Of a stretch of DNA of 64,000 nt, positions 11,601-20,038 are shown piece by piece. Origin of the DNA: Septoria linicola (Eukaryota; Ascomycota; Dothideomycetes; Mycosphaerellales; Mycosphaerellaceae); NCBI GenBank assembly GCA_024114885.1, contig CP099422.1, positions 2,108,001 to 2,172,000 on the forward strand. Reading direction: 5' to 3'. Position 1 is the stretch's first letter. Each line of letters begins with the position of its first letter. The notes beneath the pieces are model-generated. The model was given only the letters and a program-made list of their open reading frames with translations. It was not told the DNA's origin and made no database searches. Made by a program: the position numbers and the translations under genes.

Positions 11601-12176
11601 AGGATTCAGATGAGGACCATACTCACCAAAGGTTGGAATAGGCATGCGGTGTGCTTTGCCCCAATTAGGCTCTTCATTATAAGCGGTAAAAAGACCATCC
11701 CCGGCGAGAGCGCGGACTTCTTTCAGTGCACCGCCTGGTATCTTCTCAAAGCGTTTCGGATCGCTGATTTCGTTGACGAGTTGCTGGCTCCCCACAAACA
11801 CCCGATCGCCATTCAAATTCAGCTTCATGATAGGACCATACATCTTCTGCAATCTCCATATGTCTTTAAAGACGAACCCGGGATCAATATCGGGTATGTT
11901 TCCAAGCAGGCCGAACAGATGCTGAGGCGGTTGTGGAATTTCTACCAGCTCCGTAGATGCTTTACTAGGCTCTATGCGTTGATCATGGTGAGATTCTCTG
12001 TGCCCCTCCGCAGCTGGCCATGTGCCTTCTTGCTGCCCCGACACGGGACAAGACATCTTGACAAGTCCAGTTCGTTGTTGATGCTGAGATGGATATGGTG
12101 ATCTGATGGCAACAGCTCCCAGATGAGATTTGAGATGGCTCAGTGAGGTTGTGAGTTCTGCTGTGGATGTTGTCAA
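8655..12176 (-). CDS. CYP505-family self-sufficient cytochrome P450 (P450-reductase fusion, fatty acid hydroxylase)
   Basis: Exons 12176-11627, 11574-10822, 10765-10343 and 10291-8655 give 1120 aa in phase; the exon 2/3 junction (INA|TLHHDP) is the least certain. The P450 half shows PQPPQHLFGLLGNI, the I-helix LVAGHETTSATLS, ExxR in KETLRLSS, PERW, and the haem loop FGTGVRACVG with ligand Cys near 478. The reductase half follows directly: an FMN flavodoxin domain (IYFGGNSGTCEALAQG, ISSSYEGQPPDNA, GVGNSDW), then FAD binding (RQYSISSS) and NADPH binding (AAGTGIAPMRAFLQER, FGCRHHDKDY, GSAARLG) near the C-terminus DRYVSDVY. Family members such as P450foxy hydroxylate fatty acids at subterminal carbons with no separate reductase. 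Odd: about 80 residues precede the usual start of CYP505 proteins; an internal Met (MSCPVSGQQ, near 12056) would give a normal N-terminus. No membrane anchor is evident, as expected for soluble CYP505. Confidence 0.94.
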
Positions 12177-13404
12177 TGCCTCCGAGGGTAAGTGCGTATG
12201 TTACTAGAGAAAGGCTCGCCAGTTGTTGTCAACAACAAGGTATAGAGACCTCACCTGGAGCTCGGACTACTGAACTATTATCTTGTGACAAAGTGTCTGG
12301 CTGCGTCATGTCACAGCTTGTTGAAACCGTGCAGCATGTGCATCGCCGCTGCGGTCGGCGCTGTGCACACGCAGCTCCGTGGGCTTCAGTGCAAGGCATT
12401 TCGTGTCTGAGATTGCACAAGCCTCTCGCGGGCGACTCACAAGCAATAGAATGCGATGTCAGTGTGGTCACCGGCCGTAAAAGCACGATGGCGTCTCGTT
12501 CTGGAACACATGAAAAGCTATGGCCACTCCACGCTGAGCCAAGCAAAGATTCGTGGACTGTGAGAGGCTGAAAGCCAGCTCGCTCTCGCAAACCGCACGA
12601 ACCTTTGAGAGCCGCTTCCGAGCCCATCGGCGTCGGAACGCCGTGTCACATGAAAGTCTGCTTAGTCAGCATTAGCTAAGCCAAGCTAGCCTCGTACAGC
12701 TCGTTCACCGTGTCTCCTGGAGGTACAGAGGGGGTTCCAAGCCGCATGATGGATGCACCTCGAGGCCATACTTTAGTGCTGAAGAGCTTCTGATGCTAGC
12801 AGCAGAGCCGAAGAGGCTGTGCTCTGCTACCGCTATTGCCTTCGCGGTTGATGCCAGACGGACGGGGCAGAAAGAGCAGGCTAGGCCAGATATACGAGAC
12901 ATCGCAATCTGCTCTGGCATGCGGTCTTCAATTTGGATCATCTGGAAGTGTTGTATTAAGCTGGAGATGAGCCAGCCTTTTGAGGCCGGATCCACAATAA
13001 TTCAGTGGCGCCAAACATGAAGACGAGCTTCCACTGCCAGCGATCAAAGGAAGCACGCATGGTTGAAACCCCAGAGTGATACCGGAACAGAATCAATATC
13101 TTGCTGCTCACTCGAATATGTTATCGTGAATCATCGGTAGGCACATTTTGGCACCCAAAACTTACTTGATGACCTCGACCTACACAATCGAGCTCATTGG
13201 TCAGTGGTGAATGAAGGAAACTCATATTTCAGTTGTAATAATCCGAACCCCCATTCACCTTTGCCAAGCAGTGCACATGGCAGCTAATTATTATAGAGAT
13301 CTGACAATGACATCCTCGTCGCCTATCAAGATCAGCTTCGTTACAAGATTATCGCCAGCAAACACTTGAATTAAAGCATCTGCTCCATATACCGACACAA
13401 CATC
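12177..13404. other. Divergent intergenic region
   Basis: About 1.2 kb between the 5' ends of CYP505 (-) and the acidic orphan gene (+). Short frames only; no repeat or RNA gene recognised. An A/T-rich segment around 13080-13400 likely contains the orphan's promoter. Confidence 0.4.
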
Positions 13405-14508
13405 ATGGCCGACATAGCGACTGCTGAGACCTTCGAGTCAGAGTGTGCCGGAATATTTGAGGAAGCATCTGACAGCACAGACTCGAAATGCAGTGCTAGT
13501 GAAGCTATACTGACCGTTGTGGATGGCGAGGAGAGCCCCGAAGAGGAGTACCACGAAGAGGAGAGCCCCGAAGAGGAGAACCCCGAAGAGCAGAGCCTCG
13601 AAGAGGCAATCACGAACGAAGATGAGGATATGAGCGATATACCCATGCTCGTGCGCGCCGATACTTCCTCCTCCTACCTAGGCTATATCACCACTTCAAG
13701 CGCCCATACACGCTCAAGAAGCTCTAGCGAGTCCCGAAGCGAAGCTGCCAACAGCTCAACAGCAGCAACAAAATCTACTTGGGCTTCAGTAGCGATGAAA
13801 GGGCATGAGGACCAGAAGGCGCGCGACATAGCTGCCGCGATAGACAGTGCTGTCAAGGCAGAACTTGCGAGCAGAGCCTTCCGCCCGCAATCCATGGCTC
13901 AGCCGCCGAAGACGTCTACGACTCCGTCTTTACAGACTTCAGAACTCCAGGTCGAGCCATCGAAGGTATCTTCGAGTTCAAGTCCAGAAATAGAAGAACA
14001 CCGCATGCATATCGCGCGAGTCGACAGTGTGCTACAGACTCCTGCTGGAGACGACTTCGTCTTCCATACAGAGCCGATGATGTCTGGGGCAGCGAAGCCC
14101 GCGAGTCTAGCGACAGCTCTCTATACGGTCGAGGGTGACAACAACGCCGAAAAGGAGACAGAAGACACGGGAACCTCCAACTTCGCAACTCAGAGCAACA
14201 CCACGCAGAAAGTTCCTTTTGCAACGACCATTACCCAAGCCACCTCTACTCCTGCCCTATCGAGTCTCCAACGCCAAGAAATATCACCCAGCTACGACGA
14301 TGACAGCCACCACGACGATGACTCTGAAGAAGACACCATCCCATCCACACCAATCAAGCTCTCCAAATCCCAAAAAGAGCGCCAACGCAAGAAGAGGAGT
14401 AAAGCGAGGAAGCAGGCCGCCGCCACCGCAGGAGTAGGGCGTGTGTCAGCAGTGGAGGAGAAACCTTACACTCTCTTGCAGAGGCTGTGGACGTGGTTCT
14501 GGGGTTAG
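13405..14508 (+). CDS. Acidic orphan protein with a Glu-Pro repeat and basic C-terminal tail
   Basis: Single exon, 367 aa, family not recognised. The N-terminus is strongly acidic, with an imperfect repeat of the unit EESPEEE (four copies, about residues 42-66). The middle is Ser/Thr/Ala-rich and likely disordered. Near the C-terminus an Asp/His block (SYDDDSHHDDDSEED) is followed by a dense basic cluster (KERQRKKRSKARKQ, a plausible bipartite nuclear signal), and the last residues are aromatic (LLQRLWTWFWG). The length, clean codon usage and ATG context (AACATCATGG) argue for a real gene. It is disordered enough that function cannot be inferred; nuclear or chromatin-associated is a guess from the basic cluster. 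The Trp-rich end could instead be a membrane- or partner-binding tail. Confidence 0.7.
   Translation: MADIATAETFESECAGIFEEASDSTDSKCSASEAILTVVDGEESPEEEYHEEESPEEENPEEQSLEEAITNEDEDMSDIPMLVRADTSSSYLGYITTSSAHTRSRSSSESRSEAANSSTAATKSTWASVAMKGHEDQKARDIAAAIDSAVKAELASRAFRPQSMAQPPKTSTTPSLQTSELQVEPSKVSSSSSPEIEEHRMHIARVDSVLQTPAGDDFVFHTEPMMSGAAKPASLATALYTVEGDNNAEKETEDTGTSNFATQSNTTQKVPFATTITQATSTPALSSLQRQEISPSYDDDSHHDDDSEEDTIPSTPIKLSKSQKERQRKKRSKARKQAAATAGVGRVSAVEEKPYTLLQRLWTWFWG
13528..13606 (+). repeat. Imperfect tandem repeat encoding Glu/Ser/Pro units
   Basis: Units of the form GAGAGCCCCGAAGAGGAG recur with short variable linkers inside the acidic orphan gene, all in one frame. The near-identity at DNA level of two units indicates recent slippage or duplication. 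Confidence 0.75.
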
Positions 14509-15550
14509 ACAATACCATCGCTGCGCGTGCGATGCTTTGGCGAAGATTGGAGGACTAGGCTGCTAGGTAGGAGGACGGTGGGGATCGAGCTGGGAAAGAG
14601 GGGCGGAAATGTGACAGGCCGAGAATGGGCAAGTATGTGCTTTGTGCGAAATGGAGAGCACCATGGTACCAGGCCGAGATACTGCGAGCTACATTTGAGC
14701 GGAGCATGAAGGAGCGATTGGTGATGCAACTTGAGAAAGGAGTGAGGGTTGCCACCTTCTTGCCTCGACGCCAATCGGACTCACTCAAGAGACGATCGGT
14801 AGGGGATTCACGCAGAAGATGAACCCTACTGGCCTGGGCTCCCGTGCAGAACAGGCTCTGGAGCCGCAAACCGCGTTCCAAGGTGGTCGTTATGCCCTGG
14901 CCGAACGTGTGCTACAAGACTATGCTGGTCAGCTTGAGAGAGGCGGAAACTAACGACAAAATGCAAGGCGAAGCTTACAATACATTGCTGTCATGCCAGG
15001 ATGCCATGATCTCTGCAGCTATCGATGGCACGCGAGCTCAGCTGGATCACGACGATACAAGTGACGTGCATCGTTTCCCATCGGAGCTCCGGACCTGCGC
15101 TTTTGACAAAAGAGCTCCGGTGGTGTGCTCCATCCAATGTGTCGACGAGCGCGGGATGCCGGATGGAAGTCTTATACGCCGAAAGACTAGTTAGCACATG
15201 CTGTGATTCAGTACAACAAGACCGACCCAGATCAGCAAGATCTGGACTTCATCCACGAATTCGACTCCGTTGTGTTTCCGTGGTCATCGACCATCGAGAG
15301 CTTAAATGAGAGGAGGGCTCACAATTATTCAAGAAATGTGAAATCGAGACTTCCTTGACTACTTGCACTCAGCTCATTCTACCAAACTTTGCAATTCTAA
15401 CCACAACAATCTTTGGGTATCTTCTCGTACAATCATCTCAGTAGTAGTGCGCAAGCTCCCCCCCAACCAACAACTCCTTGTTCACACAACCGTCAAGACC
15501 TATCCCAAAACAAAAGAGAATGTCCAGCAGCAATGACAAGATCTCGCACA
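14509..15550. other. Convergent intergenic region
   Basis: About 1 kb between the 3' ends of the orphan gene (+) and the AT-hook protein gene (-). Frames here are short and lack family resemblance. Nothing else seen. Confidence 0.4.
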
Positions 15551-18500
15551 TCACCTCACCCCAATCCCAAAGGCAACCCTCTCAAACTCCTCCCCTCTCT
15601 CTTCTCTTTCCAACCTCTTCCTCAACGCATCATTACTCAGCACACAATCTCCCAAAGCCCTGACAACAAATTCCAAAGTAATCTTGCCTTTGTGGCGCTT
15701 CACAAAATCGACAACACTCTTACTCGCACCGCGCTCCAGTGTCCAAACGGGATCGTCGCCGTGTCTCTCGGGGTCAAAGTAGCCTCTGATGCGCTTCGCA
15801 GTGTCGTCGCCGATGAATTCGACTTCGCCCCTTTTGATAGCATCAATGGTCGACGGAGAGACAAGAGTATGCATGAAACTGTGCACGACGTATGCGTGGT
15901 CGCGTATGAAGACCCAGCGGTAGCCTGTGATGCTTGTGCATATTTCGTTGGCTTTGCGTTCGAGCTCTTTTGGCAGTGGACCTTTGCGGGGAATAAGCGT
16001 ATCGTGTCGGCGGGATGTGACAGAATTCAGCATTCGGTGGAGGGTGCGCTGGTGTGACATTGTCCAAGGGAAGGTCTCTGATAGGACGCCATATCGAGAG
16101 CGGAGTTGCGAGCGGAGAGTGATTGTGAACGAGTCGTCTACGTTCTGCTGATTTCCAGCAACCTGTGCTGTGACCCCAGGATAGATCTCTGTTGGACCTG
16201 TTGGTCGGACGACTGCGTTCCAGAAAGTGCTACCGAGCTTGCTGATTAGACTGACAGCGGGCAGCTGGAGCGCTTTCTTATCGTCGATTGCCAGTTCTGG
16301 ACGTTCCAGTGCGACCGGCTGGAAGCCGTGTACGGCCTGTTGTTGATCGGCGCTCCTCTGTGGCGCGGCGGAGGTGTCGAACAGCGCCGGACGCCGTCTT
16401 GCGTCGGCAAGCCAGGAAGATGTCTGATCAACATCCCTGCTGAATGACATGGTGTCATTAAAGTTGACCTTGATCTTCAAGGGCGAATCGAGGTTGAGAT
16501 TTTCTTCGTAGCTGTGCATTTGATGGCCTTGGATAGTTGAATCTTGCTCGTAACTCTGCTCGTCCTGCTCGTATGAGTCTTCTTGATGCCGTGTCCCCTC
16601 ATCATCGGGCATCTGAGCGCTGCTATCGACAGCATCGATAACACGACGGTGCGCATCAATGTGCTGCTGCCGCTCCTCTTCTTCATCCGGATACGTGACT
16701 CGAATGACTGGCCGCGAGTTCTGAGACGTTGCATAATCGTGACGATCGACTCCAGTAGAGGGCCGCTGGATAGCCGCACTATCACCCCTGTCATTCGGTG
16801 CAAGAGCCTGCTCTTCAGCTTGCCGTCGCAAATGTTGCTCTTTCCTCTTGACAGCACTTTCCTGCAGCAGCTGTCTCTGATCACTGGCCTTGCTCGCAAA
16901 ACTGTCGGTCATTGATGTATCAGCACGCGACTCCTCTACATTGGCTGATGCGTGGGCGCCATCAGCATCCGTCTCTTGTGCGCTGTCCTTGCTCGCAAAG
17001 CTGTCCGTGACTGTGCTCTCAGTCTGATCGGCGCCGTCGACTCGCTTTCTCCTGCCTCTCCTCTTTGGCTGCGCCAAGGGTTGTCCCGTGAGAGGATCGT
17101 GGGTCAGTTTGGGAGGAGAAAGAAATGTCGCCCCCGCTGCTACGGGCGGCTGTAGCTGCAGCGGCATGGCGAGCTCGTCCTCGTCGCTGATATTCGGCGA
17201 TGCTTCGAGGATCTTGCTATGACTTAAGAGGCTCTTACGAAGCAGGCTGTTATGTGCTTTCTCCTTGGCTCCGCCAGAGGGACTCTCTTTGCTGATCTTG
17301 TTGACGTGCCTCGCGCTAAGCGGACTGGACTTTTGCTGCTTGGATGCGGAGTTAGGTCTGAGGTGCTGCGCAGGCTTGCCAATGGCGCTAACTTTGATGA
17401 CTTGCGGCGATGCTTTTACGGGGCTGCTCGCCAGGCCCAGCAGCTCCTCAAGGTCTGTGGTCGGTCTTCTCGGAGGTCGTCTTCGTGGTTTCTGCTTGTT
17501 GTTGGCCACTTGTTGTATGCTGTCATGAGAATCGTCTTCTGGCTCTGTGTGATCCGTCCTTTCTGGCTGCTGCGTTTGTTTTCTGAACAAACGCTGTCTT
17601 TCTGGCTCATACTGGACGTCACTTGGAAATGACCCGCTCATGATCCCGCGCTCGAGGGCAGTGCCACGATTCAACGACTGTCTCGTGCTGCGAGTGGAAG
17701 AGGAAAGCACCGACTTGGCAATGATCTTGTCTGCTTCATCTGGACTTTCGCCTTCTGAGACAGGACTTTTGCTGTCATTTCTGCTCGGCGCGTATCCTTC
17801 GTCGCGATTCCGGTCATGCCTAGCTGCTTCGTCTGCACCTTCGTCATCAGAAGGCGCGTCGTCTCGTTGCAAATTGTCGTCTTCGCAATCGTCAAGCATC
17901 TTTTCGTCCTCGTCCTGATATCTTGTGCCCTCAGTCTCAGGTTGTGTGAATTCGCTCTGCAGCTGATCGTCCGCTTCATCCTGCAAGTCAATCGTGCCAG
18001 CTTCTTCCTCGACTTCGTCTTCCTCGCTGCGATCCGTGCTAGGTGGCGTAAGCACACCACTGCCGTCCGTGCTATGTCGACGGTCGGTTGTAGAGGCTGC
18101 TGTCGGTACGTGAGCTGGTGAGTCGACATATGAGAAGTCCATACCTGAGGATCGACGCCACGTACGAGGTAGCTTTGACCGTGCTGGTTTCAGCGGCAGA
18201 TGTGCGAACAAGTCTTCGATTCTCTCCGACTTTTGCGAATCATGGGGGCGGTCCTCGGTTGAGTATGTGCGACGTATCTGCTGATCCGTTTGCACGTCTT
18301 GCTGAATCTCACGGGAGGCTTCCGTTTGCCACATGTCGCCTTCGTCGTCCTCCACGTCGCTCATCTGCACATCGTCTTCCACGGTGACCACTTCTTCTGG
18401 GTTGGCATTCTGGATCTGCTGACTGACAACTTCGCGCTCTTTCTGCCACTGCCTTTGTTGTTCTTGCTGATGAGAGGCTGTGTTCTGATCTGCTGGCTGC

Positions 18501-19675
18501 ACTTTGCTTGATTGACTGGACTGAGCCATTGCCTCGGTTGACAATCTACCCTTCCAGCTTATCCCTCCGTCGATATCATGGCTAGGCTCATAACTCTTCC
18601 TCTTCTTAGCAGAACTAGTCGGCTCAAAGGGAGACTGCAGGCTTGCTTGCGCAGACAGACGCTGTGTCGAGGGTTGCCAAGGCGACAGAATCCTGGTTTG
18701 CGCTTTCGCAGCACTTAAATCTGGGTACTGCATGTCGTTCGCCTGTCCTTTGGGTGGACTGCTGGGAAGATAGCTGACACTGATTGCTGACTTGTCCCCA
18801 TCCGCCTCGCGCACAGTGGACAGATGTGAGCGGGACAGCTGAGAATTGTGCAAGAAGCTGGCCTCTTTCGTGGTCTGCAAGCTCTCCAGAGATACCATGG
18901 TAAAGTCCTCAGCCCTACTGAGGGTCATGTCTCCGTCGCCCACAGCATCCTGCAGCGCTTCATCCAGTTCCTCCCTTGCTCTACTCAGTCGTTTGGTCCT
19001 TCCTGTGCCGTTCGACCATTGCGCGCTCAGTCTCGCCATGCGCCCACTGGCCCGTCGATTCTGCGGTGGAGTATGCGATTCCGAATTCATCGCCTGCATC
19101 GCCTGCTCTGCTTTCATGGCCGCCGTCTCTCCCAACACGTCGGCCTCTGCATCATTCGCATGATGATCCTCCTCTGGCTGCTCGATGCTCTCTTCCACCC
19201 TCAACTGCGGCGCAACTCTCTTCTCTCTGATGGGCGTGCCTTTTCGCTTCCTCCCGCGCCGCTTCACTTCTCCCTCTCCACCCTCCCCCGCAAGCTTCTT
19301 CGGCGTCCCCTTGCGCTTCTTCACTGGACTCGCGCTCCTTCTCTGCGTCGGACTCTTCAGCGGGATGCTCGTGGTCCGCGTGACCATCTTGCCGGGACTG
19401 TCTCTCTGCTCGGCCTGCACCGTGACTTTGATCCTCCAGGGACTTCCATGCTCGTCGGCAGCTAGATGGGGAGTGTCCAGCACAATTTCTTTACTTGGAG
19501 TCATGCGCGATTGCTGGGAGAGGCGGGACTTGCGCGGCGTGGAATGTCGAGTCCGTCGAGTGCTGTGCTGGACGACTTTGCGACCAGACAGCGGCGACGA
19601 AGGCAGCACAATTGGATCGGGCGAAGTGTCGCGACTCGCATCATCGTCGGCAGTCCAGTGGTAGTGATGCAACAT
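15551..19675 (-). CDS. Large AT-hook nuclear protein ('AT DNA binding protein' type)
   Basis: Single exon, 1374 aa from ATG at 19675 (MLHHYHW). An in-frame ATG at 19789 would add 38 residues but reads through a CTGC tetranucleotide repeat in what looks like leader. Most of the protein is low-complexity Ser/Glu/Gln-rich. AT-hook-like cores occur near the N-terminus (VKRRGRKRKGTP) and later (QPKRRGRRKRVD), with a third basic stretch KPRRRPPRRP. Two copies of a TDSFASK motif lie about 45 residues apart. The last 220 residues are ordered and conserved-looking (LISKLGSTFWNAVV; TITLRSQLRSRYGVLS; GYRWVFIRDHAYVVHSF; DFVKRHKGKITLEFVVRALG). Fungal relatives are simply annotated AT DNA binding protein; a chromatin or AT-rich-DNA role is inferred from the hooks. 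Divergent from the GEN1-like nuclease, sharing a short promoter. Confidence 0.85.
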   Translation of the reverse strand: MLHHYHWTADDDASRDTSPDPIVLPSSPLSGRKVVQHSTRRTRHSTPRKSRLSQQSRMTPSKEIVLDTPHLAADEHGSPWRIKVTVQAEQRDSPGKMVTRTTSIPLKSPTQRRSASPVKKRKGTPKKLAGEGGEGEVKRRGRKRKGTPIREKRVAPQLRVEESIEQPEEDHHANDAEADVLGETAAMKAEQAMQAMNSESHTPPQNRRASGRMARLSAQWSNGTGRTKRLSRAREELDEALQDAVGDGDMTLSRAEDFTMVSLESLQTTKEASFLHNSQLSRSHLSTVREADGDKSAISVSYLPSSPPKGQANDMQYPDLSAAKAQTRILSPWQPSTQRLSAQASLQSPFEPTSSAKKRKSYEPSHDIDGGISWKGRLSTEAMAQSSQSSKVQPADQNTASHQQEQQRQWQKEREVVSQQIQNANPEEVVTVEDDVQMSDVEDDEGDMWQTEASREIQQDVQTDQQIRRTYSTEDRPHDSQKSERIEDLFAHLPLKPARSKLPRTWRRSSGMDFSYVDSPAHVPTAASTTDRRHSTDGSGVLTPPSTDRSEEDEVEEEAGTIDLQDEADDQLQSEFTQPETEGTRYQDEDEKMLDDCEDDNLQRDDAPSDDEGADEAARHDRNRDEGYAPSRNDSKSPVSEGESPDEADKIIAKSVLSSSTRSTRQSLNRGTALERGIMSGSFPSDVQYEPERQRLFRKQTQQPERTDHTEPEDDSHDSIQQVANNKQKPRRRPPRRPTTDLEELLGLASSPVKASPQVIKVSAIGKPAQHLRPNSASKQQKSSPLSARHVNKISKESPSGGAKEKAHNSLLRKSLLSHSKILEASPNISDEDELAMPLQLQPPVAAGATFLSPPKLTHDPLTGQPLAQPKRRGRRKRVDGADQTESTVTDSFASKDSAQETDADGAHASANVEESRADTSMTDSFASKASDQRQLLQESAVKRKEQHLRRQAEEQALAPNDRGDSAAIQRPSTGVDRHDYATSQNSRPVIRVTYPDEEEERQQHIDAHRRVIDAVDSSAQMPDDEGTRHQEDSYEQDEQSYEQDSTIQGHQMHSYEENLNLDSPLKIKVNFNDTMSFSRDVDQTSSWLADARRRPALFDTSAAPQRSADQQQAVHGFQPVALERPELAIDDKKALQLPAVSLISKLGSTFWNAVVRPTGPTEIYPGVTAQVAGNQQNVDDSFTITLRSQLRSRYGVLSETFPWTMSHQRTLHRMLNSVTSRRHDTLIPRKGPLPKELERKANEICTSITGYRWVFIRDHAYVVHSFMHTLVSPSTIDAIKRGEVEFIGDDTAKRIRGYFDPERHGDDPVWTLERGASKSVVDFVKRHKGKITLEFVVRALGDCVLSNDALRKRLEREERGEEFERVAFGIGVR

Positions 19676-20038
19676 TGTTTTATGTTGCTTGTTTGTCGGT
19701 CTGCCTGCCTGCCTGCCTGCATCCACGCGCCAGTGCGGGACGCGATTGCGTTGTTTGCGCCCGCTTATAGAGATGCAGTCAAGACTCACGCGTGTCGCAT
19801 CGCATCAACAAGACAAGAAGAATAATGCCCACTGGCAAGAATACTACTGCACCACAGCTGACATCAACTCTGCTCGAAGACACGTGATGTCGTGCTCGTT
19901 GTCATAACAACCGCTCCCTCCCACTCCATCGACATTCACTTCTGCCTATCTAGCATACATACTACATCCGAGTGATGAATCGACGACAATGGCCTTGGAG
20001 ATGGACATGAACATAAGTTCCAGCTAACTTCATCTGCC
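19676..20038. promoter_or_regulatory. Bidirectional promoter of the AT-hook gene and the Holliday junction resolvase
   Basis: About 360 bp between two divergent start codons, both for nuclear DNA-acting proteins. It contains a (CTGC)5 run at 19701-19720 close to the AT-hook gene start. Confidence 0.5.
19701..19720 (+). repeat. (CTGC)5 microsatellite
   Basis: Five perfect CTGC units lie just upstream of the AT-hook gene ATG; if the upstream ATG were used they would encode the segment AGRQAGRP. Confidence 0.9.

Noticed and set aside
18848..19465. 205-codon plus-strand frame
   Set aside because: Antisense of the low-complexity AT-hook protein gene, whose composition keeps several frames open.
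19676..19789. Upstream in-frame ATG extending the AT-hook protein by 38 residues
   Set aside because: The extension is encoded by a CTGC microsatellite and unusual leader-like sequence; the Met at 19675 is more likely, though not proven.
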